Source: Bacillus sp. FJAT-22090
GTDB lineage: Bacteria; Bacillota; Bacilli; Bacillales_A; Planococcaceae
NCBI RefSeq assembly: GCF_007676755.1
Contig: NZ_VEBK01000014.1
Coordinates: forward strand, 1 to 64,000
Length of the DNA stretch: 64,000 nt
Reading direction: 5' to 3'
Of this stretch, positions 15,927 to 25,284 are shown piece by piece; position 1 is the first letter of the stretch; every line of letters starts with the position of its first letter. The notes below the pieces were generated by a model that worked only from the letters and a program-made list of their open reading frames with translations, had not been told where the DNA came from and made no database searches. Position numbers and translations under genes: made by a program.

Positions 15927-18170
15927 ATGGGTAAATTTAAAAAGAGCATGTCCATACTTATTGCATTGGTATTGATACTTGCAGCAGGGGTTTTCGTTAA
16001 GCAAACACCTGTAAATGCACAAGAGAAAGAAAAGGAGATTAATATTACACTCCTTGCTACATCAGATATTCATGGGCGTTTCATGCCTTGGGATTATGCG
16101 ATTGATGGTCCTAATCTAACTGGAAGTTTAACTCAATTACATACAATTATAAAAGGTATTCGTAAAGACAACCCGAATACTATTTTGTTAGATAACGGGG
16201 ATTTAATACAAGATAACTCTGCGGAATTATTCAATGATCAACCAGAATCACCAATGACCGTTGCTATTAATGCAATGGGTTATGAAGCCTGGACATATGG
16301 AAATCACGAGTTCAATTTCGGCTTGGACGTATTGGACAAAGTTTCTAGTCAATTTAAAGGACCCAAACTAGCTGGAAATGTATATAAAGAAAATGGGGAA
16401 CGCTATTTACCAGCATATACAATTATCGAGCGTGAAGGCGTTAAAATCGGAATTATTGGTATGGTGACTCCAATGATTACAGAATATGAGAAAGGCACAA
16501 ATCATCTAGAAGGATTAGTCGTAAAAAATCCCGTAGATGAAACTAAAAAAGCAGTGAAAGAATTAGAAGGTAAAGTAGATGTAATGATTGGCCTGATGCA
16601 TATGGGATTGGAAAATGAGAACGGTAATCCAGGAACAGGCGTAAAGGAAATGGCTAACGCTATTCCAGAACTAGCTGCGATATTTGCAGGTCACAATCAT
16701 GTACTTATCAATAAAGAAGATGTTAACGGAATCCTTATAACAGAACCTAACAAATACGGAACACATATTTCACGAATCGATTTAACATTTACCCGCCAAG
16801 GAGAGCAGCTGACGTTAACAAATAAAGATGCTTCGACTATTCCAGTAAAGAACGAAGATGGGACATTTGTTGAATCAGACAAAGAGCTTGAAAAGATATT
16901 AAAACCATACCATGAGTTCGCTCGTGCAGATGCTAATATTGAAGTAGCACAGCTAAAAGGAACAAATCTTGTTCCTAAAAATGAAATTAATGGAATACCT
17001 GCTGTACAAATTCAAGAGACACCTTTGTCTGACTTCTTTCATGAGGTGATGCTACACTATAGTAAGGCAGATGTAGTTGCACATCAGATTGATAACGACA
17101 AAGCATTATTAGATATTGGTCCTATCAAGAAAAAGGATATAGCTTATAATTATCAATTTGCCGGCGGGGAAGTATCGGTATATGAAGTAACTGGGAAAGA
17201 CTTAAAGGACTATATGGAGTGGGCTGTTGGTTACTTTAACAGTACACGCGATGGAGATGTGACGATTAGTTTTGATAAAACTCGACGTGCTTCTAAATAT
17301 AGTACGAATGACTTTTTCGGCAATGTTAAATATGAAATCGATTTAACTGAGCAACCAGGAAATAGAATAAAAAATCTTCGTAAATTAGATGAAACACCTA
17401 TCCAGATGGAAGATAACCTGAAACTTGGAATGAATGCGTATAGAATGGACTTCCTTCTATCAAAAGGGCAGGCACTTGAAGGACGTAAATTTAACATGAT
17501 TTGGTCATCGAAAGATGAGAGTGCATATGGAGAAACTGGAGGAACTATCCGTAATCTAGCAATTAGATATTTGAAAGATGAGATGAAAGGTAAATATGAA
17601 CCTGTTATCCAACATAACTGGGAAATCGTAGGTGTCGATACAAATTCACCTGCACGTGCTGCTGTTGTGGAACTTATTAATAAAGGCATCTTAGCAATTC
17701 CTACAACGGAAGATGGCAAATTTACAAACATTTCCTCCATCAATGTAAACGATGCAATAACAAAAGAAGAGATAAAAGAGTTAGCGCAAAAAGCAAAAGT
17801 AGATTCTACTAAACTCTCACAAGTAAAAACAACAGGAGATTTTTATCAACAGCTTGTCAAAGTGATGAATACTCCGGTAGTTGACAAAGGAACAAACAAA
17901 CCAGTAGAAAAGCCGACGATTCCAAGCAAACCAGCACCAGATAAATCGAAACCTACTGTTACGAAACCGACAGTAAGTAAAGATAAAGGGATTGTTACTT
18001 CCTACTTTTTAAATGTTCGCTCTAAGCCAGCAAACAACGGCAAATCAATAGGAGCAATCTCCAGAAATACAGAAATAACAATTCTTGGAGAAGAAAAAGG
18101 CTGGTATAAAATTTCTTATAAAGGGAAAACAGGTTATGTTTATAGCCGATATATTAAATTAGAAAAATAA
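15927..18170 (+). CDS. Secreted 5'-nucleotidase / cyclic phosphodiesterase with SH3b tail
   Basis: A secreted metallophosphoesterase of the 5'-nucleotidase / 2',3'-cyclic-nucleotide phosphodiesterase family, likely freeing phosphate and nucleosides from extracellular nucleotides. The signal peptide ends near residue 31. Metal-site motifs are all present: ATSDIHG (Asp47, His49), DNGDLIQ (Asp92), YGNHEFNFG (Asn126, His127), GLMHMG and FAGHNHV. The C-terminal substrate domain spans about 340-570, including GGTIRNLAIRYL. A Pro/Lys-rich linker leads to a bacterial SH3 domain (about 690-747, YFLNVRSKPANNGK, GWYKISYKGKTGYVYS) that probably holds it to the wall. It has no SLH domain or sortase signal. 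Next downstream on the same strand is a choice-of-anchor-I protein. Confidence 0.93.
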   Translation: MGKFKKSMSILIALVLILAAGVFVKQTPVNAQEKEKEINITLLATSDIHGRFMPWDYAIDGPNLTGSLTQLHTIIKGIRKDNPNTILLDNGDLIQDNSAELFNDQPESPMTVAINAMGYEAWTYGNHEFNFGLDVLDKVSSQFKGPKLAGNVYKENGERYLPAYTIIEREGVKIGIIGMVTPMITEYEKGTNHLEGLVVKNPVDETKKAVKELEGKVDVMIGLMHMGLENENGNPGTGVKEMANAIPELAAIFAGHNHVLINKEDVNGILITEPNKYGTHISRIDLTFTRQGEQLTLTNKDASTIPVKNEDGTFVESDKELEKILKPYHEFARADANIEVAQLKGTNLVPKNEINGIPAVQIQETPLSDFFHEVMLHYSKADVVAHQIDNDKALLDIGPIKKKDIAYNYQFAGGEVSVYEVTGKDLKDYMEWAVGYFNSTRDGDVTISFDKTRRASKYSTNDFFGNVKYEIDLTEQPGNRIKNLRKLDETPIQMEDNLKLGMNAYRMDFLLSKGQALEGRKFNMIWSSKDESAYGETGGTIRNLAIRYLKDEMKGKYEPVIQHNWEIVGVDTNSPARAAVVELINKGILAIPTTEDGKFTNISSINVNDAITKEEIKELAQKAKVDSTKLSQVKTTGDFYQQLVKVMNTPVVDKGTNKPVEKPTIPSKPAPDKSKPTVTKPTVSKDKGIVTSYFLNVRSKPANNGKSIGAISRNTEITILGEEKGWYKISYKGKTGYVYSRYIKLEK

Positions 18171-18184
18171 ACTTATTTCGAGAG

Positions 18185-18218
18185 TGTAACCAAAGGGAGT
18201 TTTGGTTACATTCTTTTT
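18185..18218 (+). terminator. Rho-independent terminator
   Basis: Perfect 10-base arms TGTAACCAAA (18185-18194) and TTTGGTTACA (18201-18210), a six-base loop, then TTCTTTTTTTT. Confidence 0.92.
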
Positions 18219-18278
18219 TTTATAAATAAAAATGTAAGGTGTACACTGAATTTCTAATACTTTTAAGAGAGAGTAATA

Positions 18279-18824
18279 CTACTGATTTCGTTTCAGGTGG
18301 GTATAAAAACTAAAAGCACCGCTTATCACTGCAATCAATAGAGTGATTGTACTCCCAATTCTTTTGTCATTGATTGATGATTGCTATGAGGAGTAGCGGA
18401 ATTATAAAGTAATAGTTAGTATTTACCAAATAAAGAGGCGAAATTGCGAACGAAATTGCATTTTCGAGAGCTTACTCTATTCATTTGGAAGTAATCTTTT
18501 CTTTCCTTACACAAACATGAAAGAAACCTGTTCCTAAATTTTTAGAAGGGCGGCGGACAGTCAAACGGCATAAGATTACCGAGAAAAGAGATGTTGACCA
18601 TGACGTTAGTCATGATCAACATCTCTTAAAAAAAGCCGGTTATCATATAGCATAAGTCTTCCCAAAGCACTTAGAAAACGATTGATACAGGTTTTGATCT
18701 TCTTATGAAGTCCTTGGAACTTATAGAACGGGACTATATACTTGATGAAAATCTAGTAAGTGATAAAAATAGACCGAATATGATTAAAAAGCAACCAGTT
18801 CACCCGCTAGAGCCACCAAATTAA
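18279..18824. other. Intergenic region with possible gene remnants and a large hairpin
   Basis: This is the core of a 780-base gap. On the minus strand about 34 codons ending at 18279 read INDKRIGSTITLLIAVISG then AFSFYTHLKRNQ, a plausible C-terminal membrane helix, with no start. At 18587-18626 the arms AGAGATGTTGA and TCAACATCTCT form a strong hairpin, with inner ATGAC/GTCAT pairing, followed by seven A. On the plus strand 18675-18824 reads DTGFDLLMKSLELIERDY and ends KKQPVHPLEPPN before a stop, again without a start codon or ribosome site. These look like scraps of lost genes; no family is recognised. Confidence 0.35.
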
Positions 18825-18916
18825 TTGGACGTGTTGTAAAATTCCTAGCTTTTCTTTATTCGCAAAAGTCCTTCAAGTCTTCGTCCTCCACAGGTGGAAA
18901 TTTCCTGAACAAAAAA

Positions 18917-18959
18917 ATTACAGTAAGTTAACGTGGACTTTACATTAGGAATATATACT
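18917..18959 (+). promoter_or_regulatory. Candidate Pho box array and -10 element
   Basis: ATTACA (18917), TTAACG (18928) and TTTACA (18939) are spaced exactly 11 bp apart with five-base gaps, close to the TT(A/T/C)ACA repeats bound by PhoP in Bacillus. The -10-like TATACT is at 18954-18959, which places the repeats at roughly -50 to -22, the usual activation position. No good -35 box is present. This suggests induction by phosphate starvation. Confidence 0.5.
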
Positions 18960-18994
18960 TAATCTAGATGAGAAGAATAGAGGGGGAAGCAATA

Positions 18995-20632
18995 TTGAAA
19001 TTGAATAAGAAGTTACTGGTGAGTTTTACGGCAGCTAGTATTTTATTGGTAGGAAGTCAGTCTTTTAATGTTTTAGCTAAGGAACAACAACCATTATTTG
19101 AGTATAACAAGAAACAATTGGATGTATCCCAAATTGCTCAATACGATAGCAAATCTGGGATTGGTGGGACCGAAATCTTAGCGTATGATGAACAGCTTAA
19201 AAGAGCATTTGTTACGAATGGAGCGAAATCTGCAATCGATATTCTTTCATTTAACTCACTGAAATCGAAGGATTTTGAAAATATACAGTCGACGAAACGA
19301 ATATTTCTAAAAGATTTTGGTATCGAAAATGTCAAGGACATAACGAGTATTGCATCACATCCTACAAAAGATTTACTGGCGGTTTCCGTTGTGAGTGACC
19401 CTAAAACTAACCCTGGCTATATTGTTTTTCTAACTAAAGAAGGGAAGTATCTAGCGTCTGCACAAGTAGGTTCTTTGCCAGATATGGTTACTTTTACACC
19501 GGATGGAAACAAAGCAATCATTGCGAATGAAGGCGAACCAAGTGATGATTATAAAGTAGACCCTGAAGGAACAATATCCATCATTGATGTCTCAAATCCT
19601 TCTAAGTTTAATGTAAATAATCTTTCGTTCAAAAATGTACCACTTGATGAAAAAGTACGGGTTAGTTCAAGAGGGACTGTTCTTCAACAACTAGAACCCG
19701 AATATGTGACAGTTTCAGTAGATAGTAAGTTTGCTTATGTTTCTATGCAAGAAAATAATGCGATCGCAACAGTAGATTTAACTACTGAGAAAATACTACA
19801 TGTACAGGGGTTAGGCGTTAAAGATCATTCAGTTGTTGGAAACGAACTAGATGGAAAGCGTGATGGGCAAACAAAAATTGAACGTCTTCCACTTTTAGGG
19901 CTATATATGCCTGATGCAATTGATTCATTTACGGTTGAAGGTAAAACGTATATTATCACACCAAATGAAGGAGATTCTCGTGCTTATAAAGCATATTCCG
20001 AAGAAGCTGAAATCGGAGATATAGCGGACAAGATAAAATTAGATGCCAAAAATTATAAAGGCTTTACTCAACAGGAATTAGATAAAATGGTAGCGGATGG
20101 ACTTTTTAAGGATATGAAAAAAACAAAAATAACATTGGAGAATGGGCAGACAAAAGAAGGGACATACGAAGCGCTTTATTCATTTGGTGCTAGAAGCTTC
20201 TCCATTTTTGACGCCAAAACGATGGACCTTGTTTTTGATAGTGGAAGTGAATTTGAGAAAATCACGTCCGCTGCAATGCCTAAATATTTTAATACAGACA
20301 ATGAAGAAATTGCATACGATAAACGAAGCTCTGCAAAAGGACCAGAACCCGAAACAGTCGTTACAGGTGAAGTGAATGGTACTCAATATGCATTCATCGC
20401 ATTAGAGCGAGTTAGCGGAATTATCGTATATGACCTATCCAATCCATTAAAGCCTTCCTTTGTAAAACTTATTTCTAGTCGTGATTTCAATGCTGATATA
20501 AAAGGGGACGTTTCTCCAGAAGGTCTACGTTTTGTAACAGCTGATAAAAGTCCAACTGGCCAAGCATTACTTATAGCGACCCATGAAGTATCAGGCACTG
20601 TAGCTGTATATGAATTGAAAGAAAAATTATAA
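18995..20632 (+). CDS. Choice-of-anchor-I family secreted beta-propeller protein
   Basis: I chose the TTG at 18995, correctly spaced after AGGGGGAAG. It begins MKLNKKLLVSFTAASILL, a proper signal peptide; the ATG at 18968 would overlap the ribosome site. The sequence follows the choice-of-anchor-I pattern: GGTEILAYDEQ, DITSIASHP, LPDMVTFTPDGNKAIIANEG, EPSDDY, DPEGTISIIDVS, LGLYMPDAI, TPNEGDSRAY and GPEPETVVTGEVNG. Family members are predicted secreted propellers, often annotated as phosphatase-like (PhoX-like), but no activity is proven here. The upstream Pho-box-like repeats and the neighbouring 5'-nucleotidase fit a phosphate-scavenging role. No anchor motif is visible in its 546 residues. 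Confidence 0.85.
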   Translation: MKLNKKLLVSFTAASILLVGSQSFNVLAKEQQPLFEYNKKQLDVSQIAQYDSKSGIGGTEILAYDEQLKRAFVTNGAKSAIDILSFNSLKSKDFENIQSTKRIFLKDFGIENVKDITSIASHPTKDLLAVSVVSDPKTNPGYIVFLTKEGKYLASAQVGSLPDMVTFTPDGNKAIIANEGEPSDDYKVDPEGTISIIDVSNPSKFNVNNLSFKNVPLDEKVRVSSRGTVLQQLEPEYVTVSVDSKFAYVSMQENNAIATVDLTTEKILHVQGLGVKDHSVVGNELDGKRDGQTKIERLPLLGLYMPDAIDSFTVEGKTYIITPNEGDSRAYKAYSEEAEIGDIADKIKLDAKNYKGFTQQELDKMVADGLFKDMKKTKITLENGQTKEGTYEALYSFGARSFSIFDAKTMDLVFDSGSEFEKITSAAMPKYFNTDNEEIAYDKRSSAKGPEPETVVTGEVNGTQYAFIALERVSGIIVYDLSNPLKPSFVKLISSRDFNADIKGDVSPEGLRFVTADKSPTGQALLIATHEVSGTVAVYELKEKL

Positions 20633-20658
20633 AACCAATCACATATCTATAAGTTAGA

Positions 20659-20710
20659 AGAGTCTCTAAGTCCGTTTAATGTATTTAACGGTCTTTAGAG
20701 ACTCTTTTTG
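20659..20710 (+). terminator. Rho-independent terminator
   Basis: AGAGTCTCTAA (20659-20669) pairs with TTTAGAGACTCT (20694-20705), with an inner CCGTT/AACGG pair and TTTTT after it. Confidence 0.9.
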
Positions 20711-20832
20711 ACTTTAAGATTCAATTATATTCAAACGGGAGTATGTATTTAGTCTTAAAGAAGAACTAGATATATTTGCTTATTGTTGACTGATAATTAT
20801 AAATAGTCCTTCCATTCTAAAAACTATTATGC

Positions 20833-20864
20833 TATATTCATAATCATTACAGTAATACTGTAAT
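20833..20864 (+). promoter_or_regulatory. Candidate promoter and autoregulatory operator of the Hyu operon
   Basis: An extended -10 (TGC then TATATT, 20833-20838) is followed at 20846-20864 by ATTACAGTAATACTGTAAT, a perfect inverted repeat with 8-base arms and a 3-base centre. It lies 20 bases before the regulator start codon, over the likely transcription start, where a bound repressor would block initiation. The XRE-type regulator encoded next is the natural candidate. Confidence 0.55.
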
Positions 20865-20884
20865 TTCAAAGGAGTGTTTTTTTC

Positions 20885-21430
20885 ATGGAAGATATTCACC
20901 TAAAGATTAAAGCCTTGAGACAAGAGCTAAATATGACACTTAAAGATTTAAGTGAGGAAACAGGATTGTCTTTAAGTTTCCTATCGCAAATTGAACGTGG
21001 CGCATCTTCATTATCTATTACCTCACTAAAGAAGATTTCAGACGCCTTAAATATTCATATCAATTATTTTTTTCTTGAGAAGAGTGACCATCAAAACTTT
21101 GTCGTTCGTAAAGAAAATCGTCATAGTTTCAGTACTAATTTAGGTAGCCAATTGTATACAAGATTATCTGGCACATTTCCAGGAAGGAAACTGGAGCCTT
21201 TAATTGTTACACTTCCTCCCCATATGAACGAGAATCACCCATACAGCCATAACGGAGAAGAAATGTATTTCATTCTAAAGGGTGAAGTTATTTTTTATCT
21301 AAATAAGGAGAAGTTTCACTTATACGAAGGGGATACGATTCACTTTCCCTCGAGCATTAGTCATCAATGGGAAAATCCCTTATCAACAGAATCAGAAGTA
21401 TTAAGTATAGTTACGCCGATTATTTTTTAA
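20885..21430 (+). CDS. XRE-family regulator with C-terminal cupin domain
   Basis: A 181-residue regulator. Residues about 5-60 form a Cro/C1-type helix-turn-helix (LRQELNMTLKDLSEETGLS, LSFLSQIERG, TSLKKISDALNI). Residues about 105-175 form a cupin (HPYSHNGEEMYFILKGEV, LYEGDTIHFPSSISHQWENP) with histidines and a Glu in the usual metal/ligand positions. Such proteins often sense a small molecule related to the pathway beside them. It is the first gene of the run leading into hyuA, 61 bases upstream of it, and starts after AAAGGAG. The palindrome at 20846-20864 is its probable operator. Confidence 0.9.
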   Translation: MEDIHLKIKALRQELNMTLKDLSEETGLSLSFLSQIERGASSLSITSLKKISDALNIHINYFFLEKSDHQNFVVRKENRHSFSTNLGSQLYTRLSGTFPGRKLEPLIVTLPPHMNENHPYSHNGEEMYFILKGEVIFYLNKEKFHLYEGDTIHFPSSISHQWENPLSTESEVLSIVTPIIF

Positions 21431-21491
21431 TTTTATTCAACAAGAAAATGATTGCTAAGGCGAATTTAATAATAATAGGAGAGTGGGAAAA

Positions 21492-23534
21492 ATGAGAGTA
21501 GCGACGGATATTGGAGGTACTTTTACAGATTTAGTGTATGTCGATGATAATGGGAACTTTGGTATTGCTAAAAGTAATACAACTCCTCCACATTTCGAAA
21601 AAGGTGTACTAGATGTGATTGAAAAGAGTGGGATAAATAAATCTCCACTCACCATGTTTATTCATGGGACGACCGTAATCATTAATTCTTTAACCGAAAG
21701 AAAAGGGGCAAAAACAGCACTAATAACGACAAAAGGTTTCCGAGATGTATTAGAGATTGCACGTGGAAATAGACCAGATTTATTTAACGTTAAATATGAT
21801 AAACCAAAACCATTCGTTGATCGTTATTTGCGAAAAGAGGTAAGCGAACGGTTGAACTATAAAGGAGAGGTTCTGACCGAACTGAATATGGAAGAGGTAA
21901 AAGAAGCGGTAGATTATTTTAAACAGGAGGGAGTAGAGGCAATTGCCGTATCATTCCTTCATTCCTATGTAAATCCTCTTCACGAACAACAAACAGTGCA
22001 ACTGATAAAAGAAATTTGGCCTGAGGTGAAAGTTACTGCGTCAAGTGATATTACGCAAGAGTGGCGTGAATACGAAAGAACAAATACAGCGGTGTTAAAT
22101 GCATACGTTCAACCTGCCGCTACAACATATATCGATCGTCTGGAGCAGGAATTGCGACAACAAGTGGAAATAGACCAACGCTATATTATGCAATCAAACG
22201 GCGGCACAACCAAGTTTGCAAAAGCGAAGGAGTCTCCTATTAACATGGTTGAATCTGGCCCGGTTGCAGGGATTCTTGGCGCAGCAGTTTTAGGTGAAAT
22301 GATCGGAGAGAAAAATATTATTGCGTTTGATATAGGAGGAACAACAGCTAAATGTTCTCTTATCGAAGATGGAGAGGTGAAAGTATCTACCGATTATTAT
22401 ATTGAAAAAGATAGCCGCAATGCTGGTTATCCGATAAAAACACCGGTTGTTGATATTGTGGAAATTGGTAATGGTGGTGGATCGATTGCTTGGATAGATG
22501 AAGCAGGTTCTTTAAAGGTCGGTCCTCAATCAGCAGGGGCAAGCCCTGGCCCTGTTGCTTATGGACAAGGTGGAACGGAGCCGACGACAACAGATGCAAA
22601 CTTGTTAACTGGTCGACTTTCATCCAAGAATTTCGATTATGATGTAAATTTAGAAAACGTGAAGTCAGCTATTTCTACAAAAATAGGCAATCATTTTGGT
22701 ATATCGGCTGAAGAAGCAGCGCTTGGCATTATTCGAATAGCGAACTCTAATATGTTAAATGCACTAAAACTCATTTCTATCCGAAAAGGTCATAATCCAC
22801 AGGAATTTACATTGCTTGCCTTTGGTGGTGGTGGTTCGATGCACGCACCGGCTCTAGCGTTAGAACTTGGAGTGAAGAAAGTAGTTATTCCAGTTGCTTC
22901 GCCAGTTTTCTCTGCATGGGGAATGCTGATGACGGATCTTCGTCATGACTATATTCAAACGTATATCAAACGTATGAATGAATTGACCATCGAAGAAATC
23001 AATCGGCAATGGGATGAAATTGAGCGTAATGCATTTGCTCACTTTGAAGAAGAAGGGATGGAAGCTAGTAATGTAGTATTCCAACGTTTTGCTGACATGC
23101 GTTACCTTGGTCAAGAGCATACTGTGAAAGTCCCGGTGTCCAACGGTGATTGGACGGAATCACAAAAACAGCAAGCAATTGAAGATTTTCACATGCTACA
23201 CGAGAAAAACTTTACATTCAACTTACCAGATGCACAAACCGAAATTGTCAATATTCATGTGACGGCATTTGGAAAAGTCCCAAAACCACAACTACTCAAA
23301 TTAGAGCGAACCGGAACTCTAGAAGAAGCGAAGAAAGAAATACGTGACGTTTACTATGAAGAAGATGGTTGGGTGAGTACTCCTATTTATGATCGTGATA
23401 AGTTACCAACTAGACAAACGATTACAGGTCCAGCAATTGTGGAAGAAAAGGCTGCAGTAACGGTTATTTATAAGCAACAAAAACTCTATTTGGATGATTA
23501 CGGAAACATTATCATTGAGAAGGAGGAAAACTAA
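21492..23534 (+). CDS. hyuA: Hydantoinase/oxoprolinase family protein, HyuA subunit
   Basis: ATG 21492 is preferred; the GTG at 21483 falls on the ribosome site AGGAG. The 680-residue protein has the N-terminal ATPase motif DIGGTFTDLVYVDD, then MFIHGTTVIINSLTERKG, the central FDIGGTTAKCSLIEDGE, VVDIVEIGNGGGSIAW, GPQSAGASPGPVAYGQGG and FGGGGSMHAPALA. This is the ATP-dependent Hydantoinase_A fold shared by N-methylhydantoinase, 5-oxoprolinase and acetone/acetophenone carboxylases. With HyuB it would open a cyclic amide using ATP, but the substrate cannot be read from sequence. It is separated from hyuB by one base, so the pair is translated together. Confidence 0.92.
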   Translation: MRVATDIGGTFTDLVYVDDNGNFGIAKSNTTPPHFEKGVLDVIEKSGINKSPLTMFIHGTTVIINSLTERKGAKTALITTKGFRDVLEIARGNRPDLFNVKYDKPKPFVDRYLRKEVSERLNYKGEVLTELNMEEVKEAVDYFKQEGVEAIAVSFLHSYVNPLHEQQTVQLIKEIWPEVKVTASSDITQEWREYERTNTAVLNAYVQPAATTYIDRLEQELRQQVEIDQRYIMQSNGGTTKFAKAKESPINMVESGPVAGILGAAVLGEMIGEKNIIAFDIGGTTAKCSLIEDGEVKVSTDYYIEKDSRNAGYPIKTPVVDIVEIGNGGGSIAWIDEAGSLKVGPQSAGASPGPVAYGQGGTEPTTTDANLLTGRLSSKNFDYDVNLENVKSAISTKIGNHFGISAEEAALGIIRIANSNMLNALKLISIRKGHNPQEFTLLAFGGGGSMHAPALALELGVKKVVIPVASPVFSAWGMLMTDLRHDYIQTYIKRMNELTIEEINRQWDEIERNAFAHFEEEGMEASNVVFQRFADMRYLGQEHTVKVPVSNGDWTESQKQQAIEDFHMLHEKNFTFNLPDAQTEIVNIHVTAFGKVPKPQLLKLERTGTLEEAKKEIRDVYYEEDGWVSTPIYDRDKLPTRQTITGPAIVEEKAAVTVIYKQQKLYLDDYGNIIIEKEEN

Positions 23535-23535
23535 C

Positions 23536-25269
23536 ATGACTACGATGACTAAACTAGATCCATTTACTTTGGAGATTGTGAAAGACTCTCTTTTATCAGC
23601 TGGGGATGAAATGTTTGTAGCACTTGCGCGTACTTCGATGAGTCCTATTATATATGAAGTACTTGACTATGCGAGTGGTTTGACGGATGCACATGGGAAC
23701 TTATTGACACAAGGGAACGGGGTAACAGGTTTCATTGGGATGCTAACGTTTATGGTAAAAGAAACGCTAAATAAGTATCCAGGTGAAAAGTTGAAAGAAG
23801 GAGACATCATTATTATTAATGACCCCTACCAAGGAGGGGGTTCTCACCTTTCCGATGTTGGTCTAGTTATGCCTATTTTCTATCAGGGAGAGCTCGTAGC
23901 ATTTTCTGCGAATAAAGCCCATTGGACAGAAGTGGGAGGGAAAGATCCGGGATCGTTTACAAATGATTCAGTAGATATTTTCCAAGAAGGACTTCAATTT
24001 TCTTGCATTAAGCTTTATGACGAAGGAAAGTTGAATGAAGGAATTGTAGAAATTATACGGTCAAACGTTCGCTTTCCAGACTTATCTCTCGGAGATATGT
24101 TTGCACAGGTTGCCGCACTTCGTACAGGGGAGCGACGTGTAAGAGAATTATGTGAGAAACACTCAATGGAAACGATTTTAGCAGCGATTGAATATCATCT
24201 TAATCACGGAGAGCTCATTTCTCGTCAAGAGTTAAAGAAATTACCGAAGGGTGATTTCTATGCGGAGGATTTTATCGATACAGATGGTATTGGCAATGGT
24301 CCTTTCCCTATCAAAGTAAAGGTTACCATCACAGATGATGAATTTATTTGTGATTTTAGAGGAAGTTCACCACAAGTGCCAGGACCAATGAACTGTTCTT
24401 ACACAGGGCTTGTGTCAGCTGTACGTGCAATTTTCCTTGCAATTACAAACCCTGCACAAGACGTAAACGATGGTGTTTTCCGTCCGTTGAAAATCATAGT
24501 AGATACCAAATCTATAATGTCAGCTGAGCGTCCAGTACCAGTATCCAATTATTTTGAAACACTCTTGGGCAGCTTAGATTTAGTTTGGAAAGCGATGGCT
24601 CCCCACATCCCGTCTCGTTTAAATGCAGGACAGTTTTTATCTGTTTGTGCGGTAACATTGTCCGGTAATCATCAGGATACAGACGAACCTTTTCTAATCG
24701 TCGAACCATCTGTTGGTGGGTGGGGAGGTTCTATAGATAAGGACGGAGCTTCTGGACAATTCTGTTTCTCAGATGGGGAAACTTATAATGTACCAGTTGA
24801 GGTTGCAGAAACTAGATATGGCGTACTACTAGATGAGTATAGTCTTCGCCAAGATGGAAATGGGGCAGGAGCAGGAAAATTTATCGGTGGTAAAGGTGTT
24901 ATTCGTTCTTATCGTGCTCTCTCAGATGGGCAGGCGGTAACTGTGACATTTGGTCGCAATAAGTTTTTACCATGGGGAATCGATAAAGGTCATGATGGGT
25001 CTCCGAACGAATTCTATGTAAAAAAATCGTCTGGAGAAGTAGATGGTCCTTATGGTGTTTACCCAAGATACAAACTAAACACGAATGATGTAGTTCAGCT
25101 GATGACGGGAACAGGTGGAGGCTATGGTAATCCTTTGGAACGACCGGCTGCACAAGTAGCAGAAGATGTGAAAAATGGGTACTTCACCGTTGAAGAAGCG
25201 CGTCAGTATTTTTTAGTAGAAGTAAACGGGGATACATTTGAATATGAGGAATTAGCAGGTAGAAAATGA
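23536..25269 (+). CDS. hyuB: Hydantoinase B/oxoprolinase family protein, HyuB subunit
   Basis: The ATG at 23536 follows AAGGAGG; the open frame back to 23494 only overlaps hyuA. The 577 residues are typical of Hydantoinase_B proteins: DPFTLEIVKDSLLSAGDEMF, DPYQGGGSHLSDVGLVMPIF, SANKAHWTEVGGKDPGSF, GPMNCSYTGLVSAVRAIF, GSLDLVWKAMAPHIPSR and the glycine-rich end LMTGTGGGYGNP. It forms the catalytic complex with HyuA. There is no third acetone-carboxylase-type gamma subunit nearby and no N-carbamoyl amidase in the window, so the downstream step of the pathway lies elsewhere. Confidence 0.92.
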   Translation: MTTMTKLDPFTLEIVKDSLLSAGDEMFVALARTSMSPIIYEVLDYASGLTDAHGNLLTQGNGVTGFIGMLTFMVKETLNKYPGEKLKEGDIIIINDPYQGGGSHLSDVGLVMPIFYQGELVAFSANKAHWTEVGGKDPGSFTNDSVDIFQEGLQFSCIKLYDEGKLNEGIVEIIRSNVRFPDLSLGDMFAQVAALRTGERRVRELCEKHSMETILAAIEYHLNHGELISRQELKKLPKGDFYAEDFIDTDGIGNGPFPIKVKVTITDDEFICDFRGSSPQVPGPMNCSYTGLVSAVRAIFLAITNPAQDVNDGVFRPLKIIVDTKSIMSAERPVPVSNYFETLLGSLDLVWKAMAPHIPSRLNAGQFLSVCAVTLSGNHQDTDEPFLIVEPSVGGWGGSIDKDGASGQFCFSDGETYNVPVEVAETRYGVLLDEYSLRQDGNGAGAGKFIGGKGVIRSYRALSDGQAVTVTFGRNKFLPWGIDKGHDGSPNEFYVKKSSGEVDGPYGVYPRYKLNTNDVVQLMTGTGGGYGNPLERPAAQVAEDVKNGYFTVEEARQYFLVEVNGDTFEYEELAGRK

Positions 25270-25284
25270 TTAAAGGGGAATCAC

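Noticed and set aside
17231-17743. 170-codon minus-strand frame opposite the 5'-nucleotidase gene.
   Set aside because: Overlaps conserved nucleotidase motifs; composition typical of an antisense shadow.
21483-25269. 5-oxoprolinase (PxpABC) or acetone carboxylase operon.
   Set aside because: No PxpB/C or carboxylase gamma subunit gene nearby; permease and regulator fit a cyclic-amide pathway better, though the substrate stays open.
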